From: Lachnospiraceae bacterium
GTDB taxonomy: Bacteria; Bacillota; Clostridia; Lachnospirales; Lachnospiraceae
DNA length: 64,000 nt
Direction of reading: 5' to 3'
Assembly: GCA_009911505.1 (NCBI GenBank)
Contig: QXXL01000012.1
Coordinates: forward strand, 1 to 64,000
Made by a program: the position numbers and the translations under genes. Positions 22,412 through 31,623 of the stretch are shown piece by piece. The notes beneath the pieces are model-generated. The model had not been told where the DNA came from and searched no databases. It saw only the letters and a list, made by a program, of their open reading frames with translations. Numbering within the stretch: the stretch's first letter is position 1; each line of letters opens with the position of its first letter.

Positions 22412-24268
22412 ATGCCATCTACATTTTTCGGCTTAAATATAGCGGCTTCCGCTATCAATGCATTTCAAGTGGCCGTCAATACGACCGCTAATAATATATC
22501 AAACGTGCAGACCAAAGGCTACAGTAAGCAGGTCGCTAACCGCGAGGCTTCTGAGGGTATACGCGTTTACCAAAAGTACGGTGTTGTCGGGACTGGTGTT
22601 ACCACCACATCCATTACATCCGTACGCAGTACCTATTACGATACCAAATACTGGAACAACCAGTCTTCGGTGGGGCGTTATGACACCAAGCTGTCTTACT
22701 TAAACCAGATTGAGAATTATTTTATTGATGAAGGGGAAGCCGAACCTGGCTTTTCCACCATCTTTGCCAATATGTTTAACCAGATGAATGCGCTTACCAG
22801 CTCTGCCGGGGATGAAAACCGGCGCAAGAACTTTATCAGCCAGGCGCAGGTGTTTACCGCTTACTTCCACGATGTGGCGAACGGACTAAATGATCTGCAA
22901 AAGGACTGCAACGAGCAGGTAAAGGCCCTGGTTCAGACGATTAATGCCAGCGCAGCAAAAGTGGCGTCTTTGACCAAGCAGATCAATGTCATTGAGCTCG
23001 AGGGGGGCACAGCCAATGAGCTGCGTGACCAGCGCGCGCTGATTATTGATGAGTTATCTGAGATTGTCCCTGTTACTGTACAGGAAACCCCGGTTGCCAA
23101 TACCAATTACCCGGATATGTACTTGGGCGGGACGAATTATGTTGTTAAAATAGATGGCCAGACACTGGTCAATACATTTGAATACAGGTCGCTTACCTGC
23201 GTACCGCGGGAGTATAAGGCCAGCCAGACCGATGCAGATGGGCTTTATGACATTGTCTGGGCAGACACAAAGGCGAATTTCAATATGAATTCGTATACCA
23301 TGGACGGATCGTTGAAAGCGATTTTAGAAGTACGCGACGGCAACAATGCTGAGAATTTCCAAGGGCAGGTGACAGCTGCTTCACCATATAGCATTTCCAT
23401 CAAGCCGTCTACTATGACTACCGTAGAAGCTATGAATATGCCGTCAGAAGGTATTATTACCGTAAAAAATAAGGAGTACCACTATACCGATTTTAAGGCT
23501 GAGTTAGACGAAGACGGCAATGTCGTTTCCTATGAATTTGAACTGGAAGAGGGGTTAGACGCAGCTCAGATCGGTGGGATTGCAGGCAGCAAGGCGCGGA
23601 TTGGCGCAACTATAGACAGCATGGGGATCCCCTACTATATGAGCCAGATGAACGAGTTTATCCGCAATTTTGCCGAGCGGTTCAACGCATACCAGTTAGA
23701 AGGCGTCGACTTAAACGGCGATCCGATGGGGGCGTTTTTCGTAGCAACCGCATTTGACGGGGAGGAGTATGATTTCTCGGATCAGATAGTAAACAAAGAC
23801 GGTGTAACCGACAGCTCGTCCGTGATAACTGCCACATCCAGCTCCTATTACCAGCTTACCGCATTTAACTTTAACGTTGCAGACGCCAGTGTCAGGGATT
23901 CTTCCCGGTTTGCTACAACAAAAGATGTGACAGGCGAGGATATAGACATTGATGCGCATGATATCATTGATGAAATGCTAAAACTGCAAAGCGATGTGAA
24001 AATGTTCCGCGGCAGCAGCGCTGAAGGCTTCTTAAGCTGTATTTACACCGATATTACAGTCGATACCAACGAAGTAAAGATGTTTTCGGAGAACTTCAAC
24101 GACATCAAAAGCGCAATAACCAACCAGCGACTTTCCCTTTCCGGCGTAGACGAGGACGAAGAGGGGCTTGACATGCTCAAATTCCGGAATGCATATAACC
24201 TTGCAGCCCGTATGATGCAGTGCATGCAGCAGATGTACGACAAACTAATCAACGAAACCGGTGTGTAA
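22412..24268 (+). CDS. flgK: FlgK-like hook-filament junction protein 2
   Basis: This 618-residue paralog has NAFQVAVNTTANNISNVQTKGYSKQ in its N-terminal region and a C-terminal LKFRNAYNLAARMMQCMQQMYD. Overall similarity to the first FlgK is confined to the ends; the middle differs. Tandem flgK genes are known in several Lachnospiraceae-type clusters. The two may form successive rings of the junction, or one may act in a different motility state; which of them is the main HAP1 cannot be told. AGAAGGG precedes the ATG. Confidence 0.88.
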   Translation: MPSTFFGLNIAASAINAFQVAVNTTANNISNVQTKGYSKQVANREASEGIRVYQKYGVVGTGVTTTSITSVRSTYYDTKYWNNQSSVGRYDTKLSYLNQIENYFIDEGEAEPGFSTIFANMFNQMNALTSSAGDENRRKNFISQAQVFTAYFHDVANGLNDLQKDCNEQVKALVQTINASAAKVASLTKQINVIELEGGTANELRDQRALIIDELSEIVPVTVQETPVANTNYPDMYLGGTNYVVKIDGQTLVNTFEYRSLTCVPREYKASQTDADGLYDIVWADTKANFNMNSYTMDGSLKAILEVRDGNNAENFQGQVTAASPYSISIKPSTMTTVEAMNMPSEGIITVKNKEYHYTDFKAELDEDGNVVSYEFELEEGLDAAQIGGIAGSKARIGATIDSMGIPYYMSQMNEFIRNFAERFNAYQLEGVDLNGDPMGAFFVATAFDGEEYDFSDQIVNKDGVTDSSSVITATSSSYYQLTAFNFNVADASVRDSSRFATTKDVTGEDIDIDAHDIIDEMLKLQSDVKMFRGSSAEGFLSCIYTDITVDTNEVKMFSENFNDIKSAITNQRLSLSGVDEDEEGLDMLKFRNAYNLAARMMQCMQQMYDKLINETGV

Positions 24269-24332
24269 GATATCGGGCGTATTTGAAATATGCGCTCCGG
24301 GAGCCTTACACGTTTAACAGGAGGAATAAAAT

Positions 24333-25901
24333 ATGCGGATAACCAACAACATGATGCTTCACAATACAGCGCTTAACATAAATGGGAACAAGTCCAATGT
24401 GTTAGACCTCAATTCACAGATGACCTCGCAGAAGAAGATCCAGCGGCCATCCGATAACCCGGTCATCGCCATCCGTTCCCTGCGCCTTCGGACGTCTCTT
24501 AGCAAAATCAACCAGTACTACGATAAGAATATCCCTGATGTAGAAGCCTGGCTTGAGACAACGGAAACTGCTATCAAAAATATGAATAAAATACTGACTG
24601 ATGTCAAAAGCCAGTGCAATACCGGAACCAACGATTACCTGACAGAAGATGACAGGAATACTATTTTAAAGAACTTAACGGCCCTAAAGACGCAGCTTTA
24701 TGCGGAAGGGAATGCAGATAACGCCGGAAGGACCGTTTTTACCGGTTATAAAACCAGCTCCAAACTCACTTTTATGACAGATGAAACCGATACTTCCTAC
24801 AAAATATCACAGAAATTTACCTACAAGAACATGGAGGAATTCACCTATTACAGCGGTAAGGTAGATATGCCCAATACGGCAGACGAAGTCCTTCTGACAG
24901 ATAACATCCCGGAAATCGGCAAAGGCTCCTTTGACCGTATCCGGCTTGCCTACGATGGGATCGACGGCATCGACAGCTTAAGCTATAGCTACGGAGGTGA
25001 AACCGTAACCTTTGAGACCGGGGTACCGGAAGCGGACGGCAGCATAGTATACAACGCTACCACCAGCACAGGCGACGTCACCCTGACTGTATATGCAACC
25101 GAGGATGACTGGGCAGCTGCCAATGATGGTACAAAGACGGTAGATCCGGGGGAGATGGTCTTGATCCGTACTTCCGGCGATCTGATTGTCGGCAGCGATT
25201 TAGGCGCAGAATTAAAATCCAACAAAGCTGAATTTGAGGTAAACTACCAAAAGACCGGCTTTGAGAATGGGGTATTGCGCCCGGAATACTATTACAACTG
25301 TACCGATGTAACGGATCCGGCTAATCCAATTGAATATACCAAATTCGATGCAGACGGCAATAAGATTTACGAAGATATCAATTACACAGTTGCGCTGAAC
25401 CAGACCTTAAAGGTCAACCTGCAGGCAGATGAAGTGTTTGATATGAGCATCTACCAGGATGTTATAGAGCTTACGGATACCGTACAGGCGGCCATCAACG
25501 CCCACGATAAGGTAAAACGCTTAGAAGAAATGCAGAAAGAATCACAGTACGCAGACTGCCAGGAGCAGTTAAAGCTGTGGCTTGACGCTGCCAAAAAAGA
25601 AGCTGATTATGCGGATAAACGCTTAACCGAGCAGTACAGCGCTGGAATCGGCAAATTTGATAAATACATGGAAAAGCTCAACATGGCATATACCGAAGTC
25701 GGCGCAAGGGGCGACCAGCTTGAGATGACAGAAGCCAGGATGAGCAACCAGCAGCTTACGATTAAGGATTTGAAGTCCACCAACGAAGATAAAGAGTTGT
25801 CTGATATCATCATTGAATATACGGCAGCCTACAACGCATACACCGCATCGCTGATGTCGGCGGGCAAAATCAACCAGCAGACATTATTAGACTACATTTA
25901 A
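24333..25901 (+). CDS. flgL: FlgL hook-filament junction protein
   Basis: This 522-residue flagellin-related protein starts MRITNNMMLHNTALNING and has SQKKIQRPSDNPVIAIRSLRLR at about 33-54, where flagellins have the LSSGxRINxAxDDAAG motif. The C-terminus has IIEYTAAYNAYTASLMSAGK, a typical D0 helix. It is larger than the roughly 300 residues of enteric FlgL because of an insert at about 130-370. AGGAGGA precedes the ATG. It forms the last junction layer before flagellin. Confidence 0.92.
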   Translation: MRITNNMMLHNTALNINGNKSNVLDLNSQMTSQKKIQRPSDNPVIAIRSLRLRTSLSKINQYYDKNIPDVEAWLETTETAIKNMNKILTDVKSQCNTGTNDYLTEDDRNTILKNLTALKTQLYAEGNADNAGRTVFTGYKTSSKLTFMTDETDTSYKISQKFTYKNMEEFTYYSGKVDMPNTADEVLLTDNIPEIGKGSFDRIRLAYDGIDGIDSLSYSYGGETVTFETGVPEADGSIVYNATTSTGDVTLTVYATEDDWAAANDGTKTVDPGEMVLIRTSGDLIVGSDLGAELKSNKAEFEVNYQKTGFENGVLRPEYYYNCTDVTDPANPIEYTKFDADGNKIYEDINYTVALNQTLKVNLQADEVFDMSIYQDVIELTDTVQAAINAHDKVKRLEEMQKESQYADCQEQLKLWLDAAKKEADYADKRLTEQYSAGIGKFDKYMEKLNMAYTEVGARGDQLEMTEARMSNQQLTIKDLKSTNEDKELSDIIIEYTAAYNAYTASLMSAGKINQQTLLDYI

Positions 25902-25915
25902 AGCGAGGGCATGGC

Positions 25916-26377
25916 ATGAAAGCAGATACAAGGCTCTTTGGGCCAATCGAAATAGAAGACGAAAAAATCATCCATATCGCGCAGGGGATCATAGGGTTTC
26001 CGGATTTAAAGCATTTCACGCTTATATTTGACTGTGAGCGCGAGACCAAATCCGCAATCCATTGGCTGCAGTCTATGGACGACGGAGATGTCGCTATGCC
26101 AGTCATAGTCCCGGGGGAGCTGCTTCCGGATTACCGCCCGACTGTAAACGACGAGCTGCTTCAGGGGCTTGGCGAGTTAACGCCTGACAATACCTACATT
26201 TTAGCAACAGTACGGGTTCCGGAGAATATAGAGGATATTTCCGTTAATTTAAAGGCTCCGATTATAATCAATACAGACACAAACAAAGGCAGCCAGGTTA
26301 TCGTTGAAGATGATTTTGCTGTCCGGCACAATATTTACAGCCTGATCCGTGACGGGCAAAAAAAGGCAGGTGAATAG
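25916..26377 (+). CDS. fliW: FliW flagellar assembly factor
   Basis: This 153-residue protein has the FliW signatures FGPIEIEDEKIIHIAQGIIGFPDLKHF and LQGLGELTPDNTYILATV, plus INTDTNKGSQVIVEDD near the end. In Bacillus FliW binds CsrA and flagellin in turn: when flagellin leaves through the export gate, FliW is freed to bind CsrA and relieves its repression of flagellin mRNA. The gene follows flgL by 14 bases and is separated from csrA by only two bases, so the two partners are made together. Confidence 0.95.
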   Translation: MKADTRLFGPIEIEDEKIIHIAQGIIGFPDLKHFTLIFDCERETKSAIHWLQSMDDGDVAMPVIVPGELLPDYRPTVNDELLQGLGELTPDNTYILATVRVPENIEDISVNLKAPIIINTDTNKGSQVIVEDDFAVRHNIYSLIRDGQKKAGE

Positions 26378-26379
26378 GG

Positions 26380-26595
26380 ATGCTGGCATTAACCAGGAAA
26401 AAAGGCGAGGCCCTTATTTTAAACAACAATATTGAAGTTACCCTCTTAGAAATTCGGGGGGATCAGGTAAAAATCGGTATTTCCGCGCCCAAAGACGTCC
26501 CGATTTACCGAAAAGAGGTTTATTTGCAGATCGAAGATGAAAATAAGGCGGCGCTCCATACAAAAGGCGTAGACGCTTTGAAACAGTTATTCTAA
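26380..26595 (+). CDS. csrA: CsrA RNA-binding translational repressor
   Basis: This 71-residue protein begins MLALTRKKGEALILNNNIEV and contains IRGDQVKIGISAPKDVPIYRKEVY, the conserved beta strands including the RNA-binding edges. CsrA dimers bind GGA motifs in mRNA leaders, often at the ribosome site. The flagellin leader in this window has several such motifs (30533-30622), one overlapping the ribosome site. The length is close to that of Firmicutes CsrA proteins, about 74 residues. Confidence 0.96.
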   Translation: MLALTRKKGEALILNNNIEVTLLEIRGDQVKIGISAPKDVPIYRKEVYLQIEDENKAALHTKGVDALKQLF

Positions 26596-26693
26596 TCTTT
26601 TTTACTGGTCGAACCGATATAAAGGTTAGAATAACGTAGAAACGGGCGCTTTGGCAAGGGCGCTCCAGTAAAATCACACGGAGGTGGTTAACA

Positions 26694-27167
26694 ATGGCAA
26701 TTGAATCAATTGCAAATCCAAAGGCGGCATATCAGGGAAGTGTGCCTAAAGTGGATACGCCGGCGCCGGCCGAAGGTGCGAAAAAAATGCCAGAACCCCT
26801 TGTCGTAGAGGCAAAAGCGGAAGACATGTCAGTAAAGGCAAAAGCGCCGGCAAAGGCAAAAGGAGAGACACGCCAGGGAGCCGTTAAAAAACACGCGGCG
26901 GCGAAGGATGGCATGGCAGAACCCATAGAAGAAGAACGCCAGGCGACAGGGACAGAGGCAATGAGGAAAGCCGTGGACGAGATCAACCGCCACATCAAAC
27001 ATTCGGAGGTTGTGTTTGGGATCCATGACAAGACAAACCGTGTTACAATTAAGATTGTAGATAAGGAATCACGCAAAGTAGTTCGTGAATTCCCGCCAGA
27101 GCAGACATTAGACATGATAGCGAAGGTGTGGGAGATTGCAGGGATAATGGTGGATGAGAAAGGATAA
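26694..27167 (+). CDS. flaG: FlaG-family protein
   Basis: This 157-residue protein has an alanine/lysine-rich, low-complexity first half (about 15-75) and a conserved FlaG domain in the second: AMRKAVDEINRHIKHSEVVF, then VTIKIVDKESRKVVREFPPEQTLDMIAKVWE. FlaG is encoded before fliD in many bacteria and influences filament length; its exact role is unclear. GGAGGTG lies before the ATG, and fliD follows after 12 bases. Confidence 0.9.
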   Translation: MAIESIANPKAAYQGSVPKVDTPAPAEGAKKMPEPLVVEAKAEDMSVKAKAPAKAKGETRQGAVKKHAAAKDGMAEPIEEERQATGTEAMRKAVDEINRHIKHSEVVFGIHDKTNRVTIKIVDKESRKVVREFPPEQTLDMIAKVWEIAGIMVDEKG

Positions 27168-27179
27168 GGAGGAATTATT

Positions 27180-29492
27180 ATGCCAATTAGGATTACGGGT
27201 ATGAACTCAGGGCTTGATACAGAGGCAATTATTTCCGAGCTGGTATCAGCACATAGGTTAAAGAGCCAGAAGTATGTAAAGGCACAGAAGAAGCTGTCTT
27301 GGAAGCAGGAGATTTGGAAGGGCTTAAATACAAAGATTACGAATTTTTATGGTAGTATTACTAGCTTGAAATATTCGGCGGCTTATAATATGAAGTCGGC
27401 GAATATTTCGGATTCGACAAAGGCAACGGTGTCAGCATCGTCGAATGCAGTAAACGGAAGTTATACTCTTAAGGTAACCCAGACTGCGAAGACCGGGTAT
27501 CTGACCGGGGCGCAGCTGGATAGTTCGCTTACGGCGGACAGTGCATTGTCAAGCCTTGGATATACCGGTGGGGATGGCAAGGTTTTAGTGACCAGCAACG
27601 GGAAGACGGCAGAGATTGATATTACCAATGGGATGACGATCAAAGATTTTGTGGGAGCGCTGAATGATAATGGCGTAAAAGCCAGCTTTGATGCGGCAAA
27701 CCACAGGATTTATGTAGCAGCCAGCGATACGGGGGTTAAAAAGGATTTCTCGTTGACGGGGCTGGATGCGAATGGCTGGGATGCTCTGACGAAACTGGGC
27801 CTGAACACAGGTACGTCTGCAGCGGATAAGGAGCGGTATAAAGAGTTTGCGAAGTATGCACTGAATACGAATGGTACGCAGTATATTACGGGATATGACG
27901 CAAACGGGCAAGCGATTACGAACGGAACATATGACGAAGCACAGACAAAGGCCCATATTACACAGATATTGACTGATTTAACGGACGCTTCTACGACGAT
28001 CACAAATAATGGAGCACAGCTCGCGTATGCCAATGCATATAAAACAGTGGAAGATGTAGACGCTAAATTTGTATCCACTCAGGATAAGGATACATTGAAG
28101 GCGCTGCTTAAAGAGAAGGATTTGTCAAATGTTTATGTGGATGGCCAGGGCAGGCTGTATGATAAGCTGACAGACGGTACATATACTTGCAGGGAAGATG
28201 GCAATAATTATGACACGTCTCAATTAGCTACCGCTGGGCGTGATCTGGTAGAAGGCGCAACGAAGCTTTTGGATTTGGAAGTGACGGCTGGCCTTGCTAC
28301 AACACAAACAGCAGATGATGGGACAGTTTCCGATGTGCCGAATGAAGCGGCGATTTCTGCATATAAAAATGCGATGAAGACCGTTGAAGTATATGAAGGG
28401 AATGCGGAAAACGCACAGGCAGTTGCAGATGTCCAGGCCGCATATGGGACGCCCGGCGCATTAGAGGGATTAGTGCAAAACCTTCAAAATGACATTGATG
28501 CAGCGAAAGCTACAATTGCAAATTACAGTATATTTGACGATCCTTCCTATACGCCGGAATCCGTAACAGGCTGGATAACAAATGCTGCGAAAAACCTGGA
28601 CGGAACAATTACTGTGCCGGGTGAGAGCGTTGGGGTAAACGGCGAAAAGGCAAACCGCGTAAACGGCGAGGATGCAACGATTGTTTTGAATGGGGCAACA
28701 TATACTTCAACTAGCAATACATTTACAATTAATGGATTGACGATTAATGCGTTGACACCGACTGGGAATGATGAACTGACGATTACAGTTTCAAATAATG
28801 TGCAGGGGCTTTATGATAAAATCAAAAGCTTCCTGAAAGATTACAATGCGTTAATCAATGAAATGACGTCTCTGTACAATGCAGATATGGCAAAGGGCAT
28901 GGAGCCTTTGACAAACGAGGAAAAAGATGCTTTAAGTGATACGGATGTAAAAGAATGGGAAGACAAGATCAAAAAATCTTTACTCCGAAGGGACGACAGC
29001 TTGGACAGCGTAATGAATCTGATGAAGAGCGCGATGTCACAATCCTTTACGATTAACGGCAAGAAGTACAGCCTTTCCAGTTTTGGGATAAAGACGCTTG
29101 GCGTTTTAAATGCCAAAGACAACGAAGAGAGCGCGTATCATATTGATGGAGACTCAGAGGATCCGGCTGTTTCAGGAAATCAGGATTTGCTTATGGCAGC
29201 TTTGAGTAATGATCCGGATACCGTGATCGAATTTATGAAGAAGCTGACGACAGAACTGTCTGACAATATTTACAGTAAAATGAAGTCAAGCTCGTTGAGC
29301 AGCTTTAATGTCGTTTATAACGATAAGCAAATGGCAAAAGAATATAGTGATTATACGACGACGATTAAAAAGTGGGAAGATAAACTTGCCGCTATGGAAG
29401 ATTCCTATTATAAAAAATTTGCCGCTATGGAGAAAGCGTTGGCAAGCCTGCAGGGCCAGCAGTCTTCCTTGGCAGGTTTGCTGGGATCATAA
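27180..29492 (+). CDS. fliD: FliD filament cap protein
   Basis: This 770-residue cap protein has the N-terminal FliD motif ITGMNSGLDTEAIISELV (about 4-21) with LSWKQEIWKGLNTKI, and a C-terminal FliD domain around 540-760 (DYNALINEMTSLYN, LNAKDNEESAYHIDGD). It sits at the filament tip and inserts flagellin subunits. At 770 residues it is long for the family (450-550 usual); the extra length is in the central domains, exposed to the outside. AAGGAGG lies before the ATG. Confidence 0.95.
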   Translation: MPIRITGMNSGLDTEAIISELVSAHRLKSQKYVKAQKKLSWKQEIWKGLNTKITNFYGSITSLKYSAAYNMKSANISDSTKATVSASSNAVNGSYTLKVTQTAKTGYLTGAQLDSSLTADSALSSLGYTGGDGKVLVTSNGKTAEIDITNGMTIKDFVGALNDNGVKASFDAANHRIYVAASDTGVKKDFSLTGLDANGWDALTKLGLNTGTSAADKERYKEFAKYALNTNGTQYITGYDANGQAITNGTYDEAQTKAHITQILTDLTDASTTITNNGAQLAYANAYKTVEDVDAKFVSTQDKDTLKALLKEKDLSNVYVDGQGRLYDKLTDGTYTCREDGNNYDTSQLATAGRDLVEGATKLLDLEVTAGLATTQTADDGTVSDVPNEAAISAYKNAMKTVEVYEGNAENAQAVADVQAAYGTPGALEGLVQNLQNDIDAAKATIANYSIFDDPSYTPESVTGWITNAAKNLDGTITVPGESVGVNGEKANRVNGEDATIVLNGATYTSTSNTFTINGLTINALTPTGNDELTITVSNNVQGLYDKIKSFLKDYNALINEMTSLYNADMAKGMEPLTNEEKDALSDTDVKEWEDKIKKSLLRRDDSLDSVMNLMKSAMSQSFTINGKKYSLSSFGIKTLGVLNAKDNEESAYHIDGDSEDPAVSGNQDLLMAALSNDPDTVIEFMKKLTTELSDNIYSKMKSSSLSSFNVVYNDKQMAKEYSDYTTTIKKWEDKLAAMEDSYYKKFAAMEKALASLQGQQSSLAGLLGS

Positions 29493-29530
29493 GAAAAAAT
29501 ACATTGTCATATTAACAGGGAGGTTATCAA

Positions 29531-29926
29531 ATGACAAATCAAAACAGATATGCAGCATATGAGAAAAGCAGGATTATGACAGCATCACCTGCTGAGTTAA
29601 CATTGATGCTTTACGAAGGTGCAATTAAATTCTGCAATATAGCGATTGTGGCTGTCGAGAAAAACGAAATTGAAAAAGCCCATATTAATATCCGGAAAGT
29701 AGAAGATATTATCACGGAATTCCAGGCGACATTGGATCACAAATATCCGGTTGCAGAGGATTTCGATAAAGTGTATGCATATCTGCATCAGCGTCTTGTT
29801 GACGCCAATGTGAAAAAAGACAAAGAAATTTTAGAGGAAGTATTGGAACATCTGCGTACTATGCGTGATACCTGGAAAGAAGTTATGCAGAAAGCAGGCA
29901 ATAATCCTAAATTGCATATATCTTAA
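29531..29926 (+). CDS. fliS: FliS flagellin chaperone
   Basis: This 131-residue helical protein has the family hallmarks YEKSRIMTASPAELTLMLYEGAIKF near residues 9-33 and a C-terminal LEEVLEHLRTMRDTWKEVM. FliS wraps the disordered C-terminal helix of flagellin and prevents early polymerisation. GGGAGG precedes the ATG, 38 bases after fliD. Confidence 0.95.
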   Translation: MTNQNRYAAYEKSRIMTASPAELTLMLYEGAIKFCNIAIVAVEKNEIEKAHINIRKVEDIITEFQATLDHKYPVAEDFDKVYAYLHQRLVDANVKKDKEILEEVLEHLRTMRDTWKEVMQKAGNNPKLHIS

Positions 29927-29957
29927 ATCAGCGTCGTTTATGGAGGGCAGAGTAGGA

Positions 29958-30434
29958 ATGAACAGCAATTATATAGATATAATGATTCAAAGCCTGGAGA
30001 AAAAAGTAACTGTATTAAATCGGTTGATCGAATTAAACAAGCAGCAGAAGCTATATCTTCAGGATCCCAACCTGTCTCCCGAAGAGTTTGAGAAGAATAT
30101 GGACAGGAAAGCATCCCTGATTGATGAACTGAATCAGTTAGATATGGGGTTTGAAGAGCTTTTTGGACGTGTGAGGGATACGTTAAATGGCGGCCGGGAA
30201 GCTTATGCAGACCAGATAAAAAGGATGCAGGATTTGATACGTGAGATTACGGAGAAGAGTAATACTGTCCAGACACAGGAACTGCGGAACAAAGAACAGG
30301 TACAGCGAAAGTTTGCCGATATCCGCGAACAGGTAAAGGGTGTGCGCAACAGCCAGAAGGTCGTCAGGCAGTATTACCAGAATATGATAAAACAAGGCGC
30401 AAACGAGCCACATTTTTTGGATAATAAAAAATAA
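29958..30434 (+). CDS. FliT-like flagellar chaperone
   Basis: This 158-residue, strongly helical protein starts at 29958. Its first region (IQSLEKKVTVLNRLIELNKQQ) and the repeated heptad pattern predict a coiled coil. The position, directly after fliS and before flagellin, is that of FliT, the chaperone for FliD, or of the FliT-like proteins of Clostridia. Sequence motifs of FliT are weak by eye, so the call leans on position and shape. An in-frame extension to 29865 overlaps fliS and lacks a ribosome site. Confidence 0.7.
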   Translation: MNSNYIDIMIQSLEKKVTVLNRLIELNKQQKLYLQDPNLSPEEFEKNMDRKASLIDELNQLDMGFEELFGRVRDTLNGGREAYADQIKRMQDLIREITEKSNTVQTQELRNKEQVQRKFADIREQVKGVRNSQKVVRQYYQNMIKQGANEPHFLDNKK

Positions 30435-30453
30435 AAAAATTTTGTTTTGGCTA

Positions 30454-30480
30454 TAAAGTATCAATCGTATTGGCCGATAT
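30454..30480 (+). promoter_or_regulatory. sigma-28 promoter of flagellin gene
   Basis: TAAA at 30454-30457, exactly 15 bases, and GCCGATAT at 30473-30480 match the flagellar sigma-28 (SigD/FliA) consensus in both boxes and spacing. Transcription should begin near 30487, giving a leader of about 145 bases. FlgM, encoded at the head of this cluster, would control this promoter. Confidence 0.93.
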
Positions 30481-30486
30481 AAATTA

Positions 30487-30630
30487 CAAGTAAACAAGAT
30501 AACAATTGTTACTTGCAGATGTGAATCTGAATGGAGCGTACGGCCAGACGGAAGAGCATCAAAGAACTACATATCAAAAACAAGATTTTGCAGCATGGAA
30601 GCTGCAGTAAATTCAAGGAGGAAAACAATT
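30487..30630 (+). promoter_or_regulatory. flagellin mRNA leader with 5 prime hairpin and CsrA-type GGA motifs
   Basis: Right at the expected transcript start, CAAGTAA (30487-30493) can pair with TTACTTG (30509-30515), and the palindrome TAACAATTGTTA lies between. Further on, GGA occurs at 30533, 30550, 30597, 30617 and 30620; the last two are in the ribosome site AAGGAGGA before the ATG at 30631. In Bacillus, CsrA blocks flagellin translation by binding one upstream site and one at the ribosome site, so the same control is likely here. Confidence 0.6.
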
Positions 30631-31449
30631 ATGGCAATGATAGTACAGCACAATCTTCAGGCAATGAACTCTAACAGGCAGTTAGGCGTTGTAACAAACG
30701 CACAGGCTAAATCTACTGAGAAATTATCTTCTGGTTACAAAGTAAACCGCGCAGCAGACGATGCAGCAGGCCTTGCTATTTCTGAGAAGATGAGATCTAC
30801 AGTTCGTGGTTTAAAACGTGCATCAACAAATGCTCAGGATGGTATTTCTGTAGTTCAGATTGCTGAAGGTGCATTGGGTGAAGTTCATTCTATCTTACAG
30901 CGTATGAATGAATTAGCAACACAGGCAGCTAACGATGCAAATACTACTATCGACAGGGATGCAATCAAAGACGAAATCGATCAGTTAACATCTGAAATCG
31001 ATCGTATCCGTTCTACAACTCAGTTCAACACAATGAACTTATTGGATGGTAGCTTCACTGGTAAGAGCTTACAGGTTGGTTCTTTGTCTGGACAGGGCAT
31101 TGCTATTTCAATCAGCAATATGCAGGCAAGTGTAATTGGTATCAACAATATTTCTGTAAACAGCTTCCAGAATGCAGGTTCTGCTATGGATAAGATTCAG
31201 AGCGCTATCAACTCTGTTTCTAAACAGCGTTCTTACCTTGGTGCTTTACAGAACAGGTTAGAGCATACAATTGCTAACCTTGATACTACTGCTGAGAATA
31301 CACAGGCAGCTGAATCACGTATTCGTGATACAGATATTGCATCTGAAATGGTTGAATACAGCAAGAACAATATCCTTGCTCAGGCAGGACAGTCAATGCT
31401 TGCTCAGGCTAACCAGTCAACTCAGGGTGTATTATCCTTATTACAGTAA
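30631..31449 (+). CDS. fliC: flagellin, short D0-D1 type
   Basis: This 272-residue filament protein starts MAMIVQHNLQAMNSNRQLGV, has KLSSGYKVNRAADDAAGLAISEKM at about 35-58, a short middle, and a C-terminal domain with DTDIASEMVEYSKNNILAQAGQ and final QSTQGVLSLLQ. D2/D3 outer domains are missing. The few serines and threonines of the middle part are candidate sites for the sugar chains made by the downstream island. The start at 30631 follows AAGGAGG; the in-frame codons from 30595 are leader. Codons are strongly biased, as expected for a highly made protein. An efficient terminator follows. Confidence 0.97.
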   Translation: MAMIVQHNLQAMNSNRQLGVVTNAQAKSTEKLSSGYKVNRAADDAAGLAISEKMRSTVRGLKRASTNAQDGISVVQIAEGALGEVHSILQRMNELATQAANDANTTIDRDAIKDEIDQLTSEIDRIRSTTQFNTMNLLDGSFTGKSLQVGSLSGQGIAISISNMQASVIGINNISVNSFQNAGSAMDKIQSAINSVSKQRSYLGALQNRLEHTIANLDTTAENTQAAESRIRDTDIASEMVEYSKNNILAQAGQSMLAQANQSTQGVLSLLQ

Positions 31450-31460
31450 TTTTAAAATTA

Positions 31461-31490
31461 AAAAAGACCAGCGTTTGCTGGTCTTTTTTT
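31461..31490 (+). terminator. intrinsic terminator of flagellin gene
   Basis: AAAAAGACCAGC, loop GTTT, GCTGGTCTTTTTTT: a stem of at least 12 pairs with a run of seven T residues, 12 bases after the stop codon. This is a textbook terminator. Confidence 0.95.
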
Positions 31491-31623
31491 ACCTCTTTAA
31501 TTTCATGTGGTTTCTAAAAATGGCCGGATATAATTGGATTGTAAATTCCTTTGAACAGACTTTCATGAGGTTTTATAAAGATGTAAAAGTTCAGAATTAT
31601 TTTGAAACAGAAAGGAAAATATT

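Noticed and set aside
31501-31540. GCCGGATATAAT near 31522-31534 as a promoter for the glycosylation island
   Set aside because: It resembles the sigma-28 -10 box but has an extra G, and no TAAA box sits at the correct distance; a sigma-A -35 is also lacking.
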